NCBI GenBank assembly: GCA_002840505.1 | Contig: PHBC01000002.1 | Location: 124,001-188,000 of the forward strand | Length of the DNA stretch: 64,000 nt | Direction of reading: 5' to 3' | From: Deltaproteobacteria bacterium HGW-Deltaproteobacteria-2 | Lineage (GTDB): Bacteria; Desulfobacterota; Syntrophia; Syntrophales; Smithellaceae | Part shown: one piece after another, positions 1-8,068 of the stretch | How positions within the stretch are numbered: position 1 is the first letter of the stretch | How the letters are laid out: every line of letters begins with the position of its first letter | Notes under the pieces: model-generated | Told to the model about the DNA's origin: nothing | What the model saw: the letters and a program-made list of their open reading frames with translations, nothing else | The model's database searches: none | Made by a program: the position numbers and the translations under genes

Positions 1-522
1 ACAAATCAGAATTTAAAGGAAAAGGTAAGCAAGGGAGAATTTCGAGAAGACCTCTATTATAGACTCAATGTTATTCCCATTCATCTTCCTCCGCTGAGAG
101 AGCGGAAAGAAGACATTCCTCTTCTTATCAGTTATTTTATAATAAAATATGCGGAAATGTTCGGCAAGGAGATACGGGATATTTCTTCATATGCCATGGA
201 ATTGTTGACAAATTATGCTTTTCCGGGCAACGTTCGTGAATTAGAAAATATTATTGAACGCAGTGTCGCCATGGAGAGCTCCAACATAATACTTCCGGAA
301 AGCTTAACTTTGCATCCTGAAGCGTCTCAAAGTGTCCCAAGGTTTGATATTGAGATAACGGATAAAGGAATTGACCTCAACATGGAGATGGGAAAAATAG
401 AAAAGATAATAATTGAAAAAGCTTTGCAGAAAACTAATGGATCAAAAGTAAAGGCTGCTGAATTGTTAAATGTCACCTTAGATTCTTTGCGCTACCGCAT
501 TGAAAAGCTTGGCGTTGAATAA
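1..522 (+). CDS. sigma-54-dependent transcriptional activator, C-terminal part
   Basis: Open from the first base of the window in frame 1; the 173 visible residues are the C-terminal end of an NtrC-type activator. The start has the AAA+ signature GEFREDLYYRLNV and the LPPLRERKEDIP segment. GNVRELEN (sensor II region) follows, and the end is a Fis-type helix-turn-helix (GSKVKAAELLNVTLDSLRYRI). Family members hydrolyse ATP to open promoters bound by RNA polymerase with sigma-54, usually under a sensor kinase. The receiver or sensory domain and Walker motifs lie outside the window, so the signal is unknown. It is followed by 318 bp of non-coding DNA, so it is probably the last gene of its unit. 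Whether it controls the Liv operon downstream is not shown: I found no -24/-12 element there. Confidence 0.95.
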   Translation, partial: TNQNLKEKVSKGEFREDLYYRLNVIPIHLPPLRERKEDIPLLISYFIIKYAEMFGKEIRDISSYAMELLTNYAFPGNVRELENIIERSVAMESSNIILPESLTLHPEASQSVPRFDIEITDKGIDLNMEMGKIEKIIIEKALQKTNGSKVKAAELLNVTLDSLRYRIEKLGVE

Positions 523-592
523 TATTAAAAAATAATTAAATAAAAGCTTGGAGATTGTTGTCATCCACGGCGGTTTTTTTGTTTCTTTTTCC

Positions 593-622
593 TTGACTTT
601 TAAGCGATATTTGCTCTATATC
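593..622 (+). promoter_or_regulatory. candidate sigma-70 promoter
   Basis: TTGACT (593-598) and TATATC (617-622) are separated by 18 bp in the gap after the sigma-54 activator. The match is 5/6 and 4/6 to consensus. It would place a transcript start near 628-630, just ahead of a ribosome-binding-site-like AAGAGG and a 30-codon ORF. Supported by sequence only. Confidence 0.35.
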
Positions 623-642
623 CCTCATTATAAGAGGCAACA

Positions 643-735
643 ATGAAAATGTTAAGATTTCATTTTATGAAAAGGGCAGTTTTCTTTTATTTTTTTATCT
701 TTATTAACTTAAAGGTCTGCCTGATAAAATCATGA
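643..735 (+). CDS. possible small hydrophobic peptide (30 aa)
   Basis: ATG at 643 opens a 30-codon frame ending TGA at 733-735, preceded by AAGAGG (632-637) at suitable spacing. The peptide has basic residues at both ends and a phenylalanine/isoleucine-rich middle (FFYFFIFIN), which resembles a single short membrane segment. It sits between a candidate promoter (593-622) and a strong terminator (755-789), so the three elements could form a small transcription unit. Alternatively the transcript is an untranslated small RNA or a leader for the transporter operon. No family is recognised and codon bias cannot be judged at this length. Confidence 0.25.
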   Translation: MKMLRFHFMKRAVFFYFFIFINLKVCLIKS

Positions 736-754
736 CCATTTACAAAGGGAAATG

Positions 755-789
755 AACCGTGGGCAGAGAAAATCCCACGGTTTTTTTTT
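755..789 (+). terminator. Rho-independent terminator
   Basis: Perfect 9-bp stem AACCGTGGG / CCCACGGTT (755-763 with 774-782), 10-nt loop, followed by an uninterrupted T run to 789. It lies more than 230 bp after the sigma-54 activator stop and 51 bp before the binding-protein start. It therefore ends either a small transcript starting near 628 or a leader. Confidence 0.8.
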
Positions 790-803
790 GCCATAATTAT
801 GGC
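790..803. promoter_or_regulatory. perfect 14-bp palindrome, possible operator
   Basis: GCCATAATTATGGC is its own reverse complement. It directly follows the T run of the terminator and is 37 bp upstream of the binding-protein start codon, where a dimeric repressor or activator of the Liv operon would be expected. No matching palindrome was noticed elsewhere in the window, so a regulatory role is a guess. Confidence 0.3.
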
Positions 804-840
804 ATGTTACTAAATTAAAAAGAACAAAAGGGGAGGGGAA

Positions 841-2046
841 ATGACTATGAGAAGTAAATTCTGGATAACAATTTTAGCTGCTGTTTTTCTGGTTGCATGC
901 TTTGGCAATGTGCAGGCAAAGACAATTAAAGTTGGAGCTGCAATCAACCTGACAGGTCCGGCATCAACTTGGGGCAAATTTCATGAAAAAGGTCAGCGTG
1001 ATTATTTTAATTATGTAAACGAAGTGAAGGGTGGAGTTTTCGGTAATAAGATTGAAATGATTACTTATGACACCGCTTATAAGGTTCCCGAAGCGCAGGC
1101 AGCGGTAAACAAATTCGTTCTGCAGGATAAAGTGGATATGATCGCTACCTGGGGAGCAGGCGAGGGATTGGCGGCAAAACCCATCATACAGAAATATAAA
1201 GTGCCCACAATCAACTATTCCACCAGTTGGGAAATACTGGAAAAACCGGTTGATTACATGTATTTGCCTTTTGGCAGTTACAGAATGGATTGCCATGCCG
1301 TGTTGGAGTACATTAAAGTCATTCATAAAGGTAAAGAAGCTCCCAAAGTTGGTCTTTTGACTTACAACAATGCCTATGGCCGTTCAATCCATACTCCCAG
1401 CAAGGAATACGCCCAGAAGCTAGGGATCAACCTTGTAGCAGTGGAAGAATTTCCACCCAAAACCGTTGATCTCAATACAGAACTTCTTCGTCTTCAAAAA
1501 GCCGGAGCGGAATATGTGTTTATGCAGATGCTGCCTTCAGCAATCATCACGGCTTTCAAAAGTGCTGATCGTATAAATTACAGTCCTGTTTTTCTGGGAA
1601 CATGGACGTCGACAGACCCCGATTTCTTTAAAATGGGTGCGGGGCTTATCCGTGATAGACTGATAATCCAGTTTCCGGGAGGATTACCTGTTGATAAATC
1701 AAAAGGAATTGCCGCAATGCAGCAGTTATGGAAACGATATAAAACAGTGGATAAATTTGATGCTTCTTACTGGGAAGGAGTTGTTATCGGTATGATTATG
1801 GAACGAGCTTTTATCCGTGCATATGAAAAGAGTAAAAATATTAATCCGGAAACAATAAACGCGGCTCTGGAATCGTTCAAGAAAGAAAATTTCGGCGGCT
1901 TGGTTCCGGCAATAACTTATACCAAAGATGATCACGGTGCTTCTTTTACCGCGCGCATGGTTAGAGTGAAGGAAGACGGAACTTATATACCACTTACAAA
2001 TTTTTATGTTCCCGGTAAGGACAAAATCAAACTGTTAAAGAAGTAG
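841..2046 (+). CDS. Liv-type ABC transporter substrate-binding protein
   Basis: 401 aa; periplasmic ligand-binding protein of the branched-chain-amino-acid family (Peripla_BP_6 type). A basic, hydrophobic N-terminus ends in LVAC then VQA-KTIKVGAAINLTG. Both a lipobox cleavage (at the Cys of LVAC) and a type I cleavage after VQA are possible. The mature part opens with the usual KVGAAINLTGP strand and keeps the two-lobe layout to the C-terminus. A very strong ribosome binding site (AGGGGAGGGG) fixes the ATG at 841. First gene of an operon with livG, a CoA ligase, livH, livM and livF. Family members bind amino acids, but many anaerobe paralogues bind aromatic or short-chain acids. The co-encoded CoA ligases make an acid ligand plausible; the true ligand cannot be read from sequence. 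Confidence 0.9.
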   Translation: MTMRSKFWITILAAVFLVACFGNVQAKTIKVGAAINLTGPASTWGKFHEKGQRDYFNYVNEVKGGVFGNKIEMITYDTAYKVPEAQAAVNKFVLQDKVDMIATWGAGEGLAAKPIIQKYKVPTINYSTSWEILEKPVDYMYLPFGSYRMDCHAVLEYIKVIHKGKEAPKVGLLTYNNAYGRSIHTPSKEYAQKLGINLVAVEEFPPKTVDLNTELLRLQKAGAEYVFMQMLPSAIITAFKSADRINYSPVFLGTWTSTDPDFFKMGAGLIRDRLIIQFPGGLPVDKSKGIAAMQQLWKRYKTVDKFDASYWEGVVIGMIMERAFIRAYEKSKNINPETINAALESFKKENFGGLVPAITYTKDDHGASFTARMVRVKEDGTYIPLTNFYVPGKDKIKLLKK

Positions 2047-2059
2047 ATGTATACTAAAC

Positions 2060-2097
2060 AGACGTTGCCGGATATTGAATAATTTCCGGCAACGTCT
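2060..2097 (+). promoter_or_regulatory. long intercistronic hairpin
   Basis: Perfect 13-bp inverted repeat AGACGTTGCCGGA / TCCGGCAACGTCT (2060-2072 with 2085-2097) with a 12-nt loop, in the 91-bp gap between the binding-protein gene and livG. There is no T run behind it, so it is more likely a 3'-end stabiliser or partial attenuator than a full terminator. That would give more binding protein than membrane components, as is common in periplasmic transporter operons. Confidence 0.7.
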
Positions 2098-2137
2098 GTA
2101 AGCAAAATGTTTCGGTTATATTTAATAAGAGGTCTAA

Positions 2138-2965
2138 ATGAAGGCTTTTCGCAGCCGGCCGTCGATAATGGTCAATCGGCGGGAAGAAGAAAAAAAAGCT
2201 GAGCTGGAGATTCAGAATTTACGTTTGAGTTTCGGCGGAGTCGTTGCCGTCAAGGATGTTGATCTTAAAGTTCACACCGGTGAACTAATGGCGATTATTG
2301 GTCCCAATGGAGCAGGGAAAACTAGCCTTCTCAACTGCATAACCGGTTTTTACCGGGCCCAGCAGGGGAAAATACTTTTCAACGGTAAAGACATCACTCA
2401 TCTGCATACCCATGAACTTGTTGGTGTGGGCATAGGCAGAACTTTCCAGAATATAGAACTTTTTCCGGGAATGACTGTTCTGGCCAATATGACTCTGGCG
2501 CGTCATATTCACTGTCAATACAGTTTCATCAAATCATTTCTTTTTTCCAAATCCGTAAGAGAAGAAGAAATTCGTCACAGGCAGATTCTTGAAGAAATAA
2601 TTGATTTTCTGGAAATGCAGTCCATACGTAAAAAAACAGTCGGCTCTCTTCCTTATGGAATGCAGAAAAGAGTGGAGCTGGGCCGGGCGCTTGCTCTGGA
2701 GCCAAAGTTGCTGGTTCTTGATGAACCTTTCGCCGGTATGAACATGGAAGAAAAAGAGGATATGGTTCGCTTTCTTCTGGAGTTGAATCATAGATGGGGG
2801 CTTACCATGATTCTGGTCGAACATGATATGTCTATTGTCATGAGCATTGCCCAGAGAATTATGGTTTTAAACTTCGGTGAAAAACTGGGTGAAGGAAGCG
2901 CCGAAGAAGTCAGCGTCAATCCTGAAGTCATCAAAGCTTATCTTGGCGAAGCTGAAGCTTTATAG
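2138..2965 (+). CDS. livG: Liv-type ABC transporter ATP-binding protein (LivG-like)
   Basis: 275 aa. Walker A GPNGAGKTS at residues 55-63, signature loop LPYGMQKRVELGRAL, Walker B LLVLDEPFAGMN and the switch histidine in ILVEHDM are all present. The VEHDM ending and the 'LPYG' signature are typical of LivG rather than LivF. The protein energises uptake by the LivH/LivM pair. The start at 2138 is preceded by AGAGGT. It gives about 20 more N-terminal residues than usual, rich in Arg, Glu and Lys, so a slightly later start is possible. The gene follows the intercistronic hairpin and its stop lies 19 bp before the start chosen for the CoA ligase. Confidence 0.9.
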   Translation: MKAFRSRPSIMVNRREEEKKAELEIQNLRLSFGGVVAVKDVDLKVHTGELMAIIGPNGAGKTSLLNCITGFYRAQQGKILFNGKDITHLHTHELVGVGIGRTFQNIELFPGMTVLANMTLARHIHCQYSFIKSFLFSKSVREEEIRHRQILEEIIDFLEMQSIRKKTVGSLPYGMQKRVELGRALALEPKLLVLDEPFAGMNMEEKEDMVRFLLELNHRWGLTMILVEHDMSIVMSIAQRIMVLNFGEKLGEGSAEEVSVNPEVIKAYLGEAEAL

Positions 2966-2984
2966 ACATTTAAGGCGTTATATT

Positions 2985-4910
2985 TTGCATAAAGAAGAAC
3001 AACATAAAACAAAAACCAGATTAACGCTGCCGCAGTTGTTGGTAGAAAATGCCACTACGTATGGCGATACCAAAACAGCAATACGTGAAAAGGCATATGG
3101 CATATGGCAGAAATACAACTGGGCAGATTACTGCCGGTATATGCGGACAACAGCGGCCGGGTATGCTTCGCTTAATCTTAAGCGCGGTGAAAACGTCTGT
3201 ATGATTGTGCATAATCATCCCGAGTGGCTTTTCTCGGAGCTGGCCGCGCACGCTCTGGGCGCGACAACTCTAAATTTGTTTACTTCTTCCATTGCCGATG
3301 AACTGGCTTTTTCCATCAAACGGATTAACTCACCTGTCGTAGTTGTCCAGGATCAGGAGCAGGTGGATAAACTTTTGGAGGTCAAAGATAAACTACCGCA
3401 GACAAAAAAAGTTATCTATATTGATCCCACGGGCATGACTTCGTATGAGGATGATCCGTGGCTGATAAGCTATGCCAGACTTCTGGAAGAAGGGGAAAAA
3501 TTCATCAAAAATCATCCTGATTTTATCGAAAATGAAATAAATAAAGGCAGACCAGAGGATATCGCTGTAATGATCCAGACTTCAGGAACCACCGGCATTC
3601 CCAAACTGGCCATGTTGTCACACCGTAATCTGACCACTATGGCCGGACAGTGGGTGGAAGCTGCAAATATCAAGCCGGAAGAAAACTGGCTGTCGATGTC
3701 TCCGCCAGCGTGGATTGTTGATCAGATGTGGGGGATGGGCGTTGCGCTCGGAAGTGCCATGTGTATGAATTTTCCGGAAACCGCTGAAACGGTTTTGGAA
3801 GATTTTCGGGATATCGGCCCTTCGATGATTATTACCTCTTCGCGCTTCTGGGAAGATATGGCCTCACGCATCCGGGTAAAAATATCCGATGCGAGCTGGT
3901 TGAAAAAGAAATTATTTTATTTTGGTGAAAAAATCGGTAAAAAGGTTGTGGAAAAACAATCGCACAAAGAGCCTTTGCCTTTATCACTGCAAGCTTTATA
4001 TAAAGTAATGTCTGTCGCAGTTTATCGTCCGCTTCTTGATCGTTTGGGGTGCGCTCGTTTTCGGAGCGCCTTTACCGGTGGTCATCCCATCAGTCCCGAT
4101 GTCATTTTATTTTTCCGGGCGATGGGCTTGAATTTAAAACAATGCTATGGTCTCACGGAATCGTGTGGCATCTTTCAGATACAGCCTGACGATGAAGTCA
4201 AACTGGAAACGGTGGGCAAACCTCTGACACTGACTGAAGTAAAAATAGCTGATGATCAGGAAGTGCTGGTCAAATCCGAAGCAAATTTCTCCGGTTATCA
4301 CAATGATTATGAGTCAACGCAAAACGCTTTTGAAAACGGCTGGCTCAAAACCGGCGATGCCGGATACATCGACAACGACGGCCATTTGCTGATCATTGGC
4401 CGCAAGGAAGATATTATTCGCAATAAAAGCGGCGAGGCATTTTCGCCTGATTTTATCGAGACGCGTCTTAAATTCAGTCCATATATTAAAGAAGCCGTTA
4501 CCTTCGGTGAAGCTCGCCCCTATATCACGGCCATGATTAATATTGATCTGGGCAATGTTGGCAACTGGGCGGAGGACAGAATGATCCCGTACACAACATA
4601 CATGGATCTTTCCCAGCAACAGGCAGTAGAGGAATTGATTCTCAAAGAAGTTATAACGGTAAATGAACAGCTTCCCGAAGTAATGAAGATAAAAAAAATT
4701 GTTCTGCTGTATAAATTACTGGATGCGGATGACGAAGAGCTTACACGTACCGGTAAAGTGCGCCGCCGCTTTGTTTACGGCTTGTATCTGAAGATAATTG
4801 AGGCTATGTACAATAATCAGAAGAATGTTGAGGTTACCGGCAAGGTAAAGTATCGCGATGGAAGAATAGGCGAAATAGAAACAACGATCAATATTATTAA
4901 TGTGAGTTAG
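2985..4910 (+). CDS. AMP-forming long-chain-type acyl-CoA synthetase inside the Liv operon
   Basis: Converts a carboxylic acid, ATP and CoA into acyl-CoA, AMP and PPi. The P-loop TSGTTGIPK (about residue 199-207), A5 motif YGLTESCG, A8 region GRKEDIIRNKSGE and the C-terminal catalytic-lysine region LTRTGKVRRRF are intact. The frame is open from an ATG at 2877, but that would overlap livG by 89 bp. I prefer TTG at 2985, with AAGG at 2972-2975 and protein starting LHKEEQHKTKTRLTLPQLL, which gives 641 aa, normal for the family. It lies between livG and livH, with only 10 bp to livH, so it is co-translated with the transporter. This suggests the imported compound is immediately trapped as a CoA ester. 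The substrate (fatty, aromatic or branched acid) is unknown. Confidence 0.88.
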   Translation: MHKEEQHKTKTRLTLPQLLVENATTYGDTKTAIREKAYGIWQKYNWADYCRYMRTTAAGYASLNLKRGENVCMIVHNHPEWLFSELAAHALGATTLNLFTSSIADELAFSIKRINSPVVVVQDQEQVDKLLEVKDKLPQTKKVIYIDPTGMTSYEDDPWLISYARLLEEGEKFIKNHPDFIENEINKGRPEDIAVMIQTSGTTGIPKLAMLSHRNLTTMAGQWVEAANIKPEENWLSMSPPAWIVDQMWGMGVALGSAMCMNFPETAETVLEDFRDIGPSMIITSSRFWEDMASRIRVKISDASWLKKKLFYFGEKIGKKVVEKQSHKEPLPLSLQALYKVMSVAVYRPLLDRLGCARFRSAFTGGHPISPDVILFFRAMGLNLKQCYGLTESCGIFQIQPDDEVKLETVGKPLTLTEVKIADDQEVLVKSEANFSGYHNDYESTQNAFENGWLKTGDAGYIDNDGHLLIIGRKEDIIRNKSGEAFSPDFIETRLKFSPYIKEAVTFGEARPYITAMINIDLGNVGNWAEDRMIPYTTYMDLSQQQAVEELILKEVITVNEQLPEVMKIKKIVLLYKLLDADDEELTRTGKVRRRFVYGLYLKIIEAMYNNQKNVEVTGKVKYRDGRIGEIETTINIINVS

Positions 4911-4920
4911 GAATTTATAA

Positions 4921-5799
4921 ATGGAATTTTTTCTGCAATTATTAGTCAACGGCGTTTGCGTGGGGCTGCTCTACGGTATTTCCGCGATGGGCTTTGTCAT
5001 GATTTTTAAATCATCGAGTGTATTGAATTTCGCCCATGGAGAACTGCTGGCATTGGGAGCTTTCTTTTTTCTTTCGCTAGTTACCTGGGCGCAATTGCCA
5101 GTTTTCGTCGCTTTTATTCTTACCCTTATCGGTTGCTTTATTCTTGGATTCCTAATTGAGAGATTTTTTCTGCGTCCGTTAATCGGCGAAAAACTTATTT
5201 TTGTTATTATGCTGACAGTAGGACTGGCCGCCATGTTCAAAGGCCTGATTCTTCTGATCTGGGGCGGTAATTTATATACCTATCCGGAATTCCTGCCCCC
5301 GACAATGGGGCTGCAATTTGGTGCCATCTATATAGCACCGGTTTATTCGGCCACGCTGGTCATCAGCGTTATTTTTCTTGTTCTGTTCGGGTTATTCTTT
5401 AAAAAATCAGCCCAGGGGATTTATATGCGCTCAGTTGCCGATAATCAGAAAGCGGCGCTATCGCTGGGTGTTCATGTGCGACGAGTATTCGCGCTTTCCT
5501 GGGCGATTGCCGCGCTTGTCGCTTCCATGAGCGGCATTGTTCTCGGAATTATCAACGGCGTCAATGTTCATGATTTGAGTTCCATCGGCCTTAAAGTTTT
5601 CCCTGTGGTTATTTTGGGGGGGCTGGACAGCATCGGCGGCGCGATTATCGGCGGAATTATCATCGGGCTTCTGGAGACATTTACAGGCGGTTACCTGTCG
5701 CCATCGTTGCGTGACGTTGTTCCTTATATTGTTCTTGTATTTATTTTGATGGTCAAGCCATACGGTTTGTTTGGCCTGGTGGAAATTGAAAGAGTTTAG
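4921..5799 (+). CDS. livH: Liv-type ABC transporter permease (LivH-like)
   Basis: 292 aa, almost entirely hydrophobic with about eight membrane segments. The start has the family pattern LLYGISAMGFVMIFKSSSVLNFAHGE. The loop GVHVRRVFALSWAIAALVASMSGI and the later GGLDSIGGAIIGG segment that contacts the ATPase match LivH proteins. It forms the inner-membrane channel with LivM. The start at 4921 follows the CoA ligase stop by 10 bp. No lesion is seen. Confidence 0.93.
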   Translation: MEFFLQLLVNGVCVGLLYGISAMGFVMIFKSSSVLNFAHGELLALGAFFFLSLVTWAQLPVFVAFILTLIGCFILGFLIERFFLRPLIGEKLIFVIMLTVGLAAMFKGLILLIWGGNLYTYPEFLPPTMGLQFGAIYIAPVYSATLVISVIFLVLFGLFFKKSAQGIYMRSVADNQKAALSLGVHVRRVFALSWAIAALVASMSGIVLGIINGVNVHDLSSIGLKVFPVVILGGLDSIGGAIIGGIIIGLLETFTGGYLSPSLRDVVPYIVLVFILMVKPYGLFGLVEIERV

Positions 5800-5811
5800 G
5801 AAATAAATAAA

Positions 5812-6882
5812 ATGAAAAAATTATCTTTTCATCCCTGCGGTAATTATCGTGAGACTTACAAGCAGGAATTAAATATTTTCGAAACCGATTTCGGCAGGCT
5901 TTGGCTGTTTGTTTTTCTGGCAATGCTTTTCTTTGTCGCTCCTTTTGTTTTAAGTCCATACATGCTCTATATTCTGAATACAATCGGTATCGCGGCCATT
6001 GCCGCCATCGGTCTTAATATTTTGATCGGTTACACCGGGCAGATTTCTCTGGGACACGGCGCCTTCTTTGGCGTGGGGGCTTACGCTGCGGCGATTCTGG
6101 CTACAAGACTGGGAGTGGGATTTTACGTAGCAATTCCTGCGGCGGGTATTATTACCGCTCTCATCGGTATGATTTTTGGTATACCTTCAGGAAGATTGAA
6201 AGGTCTTTATCTGACAATAGCCACACTGGCCGGACAATTTATCATTGAGTACGTTTTGATACAGTGGGACAGTCTAACTAAAGGCACAATGGGAATTACT
6301 CTTCCTTCGCCGCAAATCATGAATTGGCAGATAGCGGGAGACAAAGCTTTTTTCTTCCTGATTTTCGTGAGCCTTGTTTTGATGACCTGGTTTGCGGTAA
6401 ATATAATCAGGAGCAAATACGGGCGGGCTTTTATAGCCATCCGTGATAATGACCGTGCCGCAGAAGGTATGGGTATCCCGATTTTCAAATACAAACTACT
6501 TTCGTTCGGCATCAGTTCTTTTTACGCGGGATTTGCCGGAGCCCTTTGGGCTTATTATATGGTGAGCATTACAACGGAACCTTTTAACCTGGGGCTTTCC
6601 GTTGAATATATAGCCATGGTAATTATCGGCGGCATGGGCAATATTCCCGGCGCGATTTTTGGAGCTACCTTTATTACACTGCTGAATGAATTTTTACGAT
6701 TTTTCACCGGTGTGTTAATGAATGTTCCTGCAATAGCCAGTTGGGGTTTAAACATGGCTCCGCTGCGCGAATTTGTTTTTGGTCTGGCGATTGTGTTATT
6801 TATATTAATAGAACCGAAGGGCTTGGCTGAAATCTGGCGAATAATTCGTTCCAGTTTCCGGCTCTGGCCGTTTTCGTATTGA
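5812..6882 (+). CDS. livM: Liv-type ABC transporter permease (LivM-like)
   Basis: 356 aa membrane protein. After a roughly 30-residue soluble N-terminus come multiple membrane helices with the LivM hallmarks GLNILIGYTGQISLGHGAFF and FIAIRDNDRAAEGMGI, and an ATPase-coupling GGMGNIPGAIFGA loop. Second channel subunit with LivH, 12 bp downstream of it. The C-terminus LIEPKGLAEIWRII is typical. A 142-bp gap holding a family B palindromic repeat separates it from livF. Confidence 0.93.
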   Translation: MKKLSFHPCGNYRETYKQELNIFETDFGRLWLFVFLAMLFFVAPFVLSPYMLYILNTIGIAAIAAIGLNILIGYTGQISLGHGAFFGVGAYAAAILATRLGVGFYVAIPAAGIITALIGMIFGIPSGRLKGLYLTIATLAGQFIIEYVLIQWDSLTKGTMGITLPSPQIMNWQIAGDKAFFFLIFVSLVLMTWFAVNIIRSKYGRAFIAIRDNDRAAEGMGIPIFKYKLLSFGISSFYAGFAGALWAYYMVSITTEPFNLGLSVEYIAMVIIGGMGNIPGAIFGATFITLLNEFLRFFTGVLMNVPAIASWGLNMAPLREFVFGLAIVLFILIEPKGLAEIWRIIRSSFRLWPFSY

Positions 6883-6913
6883 TAAAGTGAGAGCTTTGCG
6901 TAACTATTTTTTA

Positions 6914-6983
6914 GTCATTCCGGTGAAAACCGGAATCCAGAAAATAATTGAAAATACTGGATACCGGCCTGCGCCGGTATGAC
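6914..6983. repeat. family B palindromic intergenic repeat, copy 1
   Basis: Begins GTCATTCCGG and ends CCGGTATGAC, imperfect inverted ends, with inner short hairpins (CCGGtgaaaaCCGG and ACCGGcctgCGCCGGT). It lies between livM and livF, inside the operon. A second copy is at 9340-9431. The 'GTCATTCCGGnnAAnnCCGGAAT' style is common among dispersed intergenic repeats in proteobacteria. It may affect mRNA stability between livM and livF. Confidence 0.75.
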
Positions 6984-7030
6984 AAAATTAATGAATTGAT
7001 CTGGTTGTTGAAAGGTCTCAAGGTGTGTAT

Positions 7031-7831
7031 ATGGGCGATATTCTTCTACAACTTAATAATATATCTGTTGTATATTCAGATGTTATACAGGTATTAAAAG
7101 GTGTTTCTTTAAGTGTGGAAAAGGGCCATATCGTGTCTCTTTTGGGTAGTAACGGTGCCGGTAAAACAACCACGCTCAAAGCCATATCAGGGTTGCTGAA
7201 ACCGGAAAACGGTGAAGTAACAGAAGGAACAATAATCTACAACGGAGTCAACATTCAGAATCAGGCGCCGGAATTCATTACCCGTCAGGGCATCATTCAG
7301 GTTCTTGAAGGTCGCCAGCCTTTTAAATATCTCACAATTGAAGAGAACCTGCGCGTGGGCACCGCCACCAGATTCGGGAAACCCTACAAACAGGATTTGG
7401 AGCTTGTTTACAATTATTTTCCCGCTCTGGTTCAAAGAAGAAAAGCACTGGCCGGATATTGCAGCGGCGGTGAATTGCAGATGCTGGTAATCGGCCGCGC
7501 TTTAATGGCGCATCCGCAACTTTTATTACTTGACGAACCTTCACTGGGATTGGCGCCTTTGGTTGTGCAGGAAATATTTCGCATCATCAAAAAAATTAAC
7601 GAAGAACAACAAGCGACAATCATACTTGTGGAACAAAATGCCCGGATGGCCCTGCAGGTCGCTCATTACGGGTACGTTATGGAAAACGGTAAAGTCATGA
7701 TGGAAGGGACTTCCAAAGAATTATCCGACAATCCCGATATAAAGGAATTCTATCTGGGCATGGCCGCATCGGGAATCGCGAAATCTTACAAAGACGTGAA
7801 GTCGTATCGACGCCGCAAACGCTGGCTCTGA
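7031..7831 (+). CDS. livF: Liv-type ABC transporter ATP-binding protein (LivF-like)
   Basis: 266 aa from ATG 7031 (AAGG at 7020-7023); an in-frame GTG at 7025 is too close to that site. Walker A GSNGAGKTT, signature CSGGELQMLVIGRAL (LivF-type, with Leu replacing the usual Gln/Glu), Walker B LLLLDEPSLGLAP and ILVEQNA are present. The EQNA ending distinguishes LivF from LivG. The C-terminal tail after FYLG is longer and more basic (SYRRRKRWL) than usual. The stop TGA (7829-7831) ends on the first base of the family A repeat that follows. It completes the four-component transporter energised with LivG. Confidence 0.92.
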   Translation: MGDILLQLNNISVVYSDVIQVLKGVSLSVEKGHIVSLLGSNGAGKTTTLKAISGLLKPENGEVTEGTIIYNGVNIQNQAPEFITRQGIIQVLEGRQPFKYLTIEENLRVGTATRFGKPYKQDLELVYNYFPALVQRRKALAGYCSGGELQMLVIGRALMAHPQLLLLDEPSLGLAPLVVQEIFRIIKKINEEQQATIILVEQNARMALQVAHYGYVMENGKVMMEGTSKELSDNPDIKEFYLGMAASGIAKSYKDVKSYRRRKRWL

Positions 7832-8055
7832 TACCCTTTCGCTTGGAAGATGCCGCCTAATTGGCGACACTTCCCGGTAAGGAAGAAGTCATTTTCTATT
7901 GTGCGCCCTTCGGTTGCACATCCGGTCAAAGGATAACGAGGCGGCAAGGAGGAGGCTCCGCAGGCGTATATGAAAATACGTTGAGGAAGACGACGATCCC
8001 GCATACGCGGGACAGGCTCCGCCAACAAAGTTAGCCAAAGAAAGCAAAAGGGTAT
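7831..8055 (+). repeat. family A hairpin repeat, copy 1 (225 bp)
   Basis: Terminal inverted repeats ATACCCTTTCGCTT at the left and AAGCAAAAGGGTAT at the right. The core runs TCAAAGGATAACG..GCGGCAAGGAGGAGGC, CGTAT..ATACG hairpin, GTTGAGGAAG, GCCAACAAAGTTAGCCAAAG. Compared with the 120-bp copies it carries about 80 bp extra between left arm and core (7847-7925) and a small extra hairpin CCCGCatacGCGGG near 7998-8011. It fills the livF to CoA-ligase gap. Its first base is the last base of the livF stop codon. Other copies: 26249-26368, 37715-37834, 44540-44744. Confidence 0.9.
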
Positions 8056-8068
8056 GGGAAGGAAATAT

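Noticed and set aside
601-840. Sigma-54 (-24/-12) promoter for the Liv operon
   Set aside because: A TTGCT at 611-615 and a TGGCAT at 800-805 were examined, but neither has the GG/GC pair at the required spacing.
2877-2984. N-terminal extension of the acyl-CoA synthetase overlapping livG
   Set aside because: The extension is encoded out of frame with the end of livG and is not family-like. A TTG with AAGG upstream follows the livG stop.
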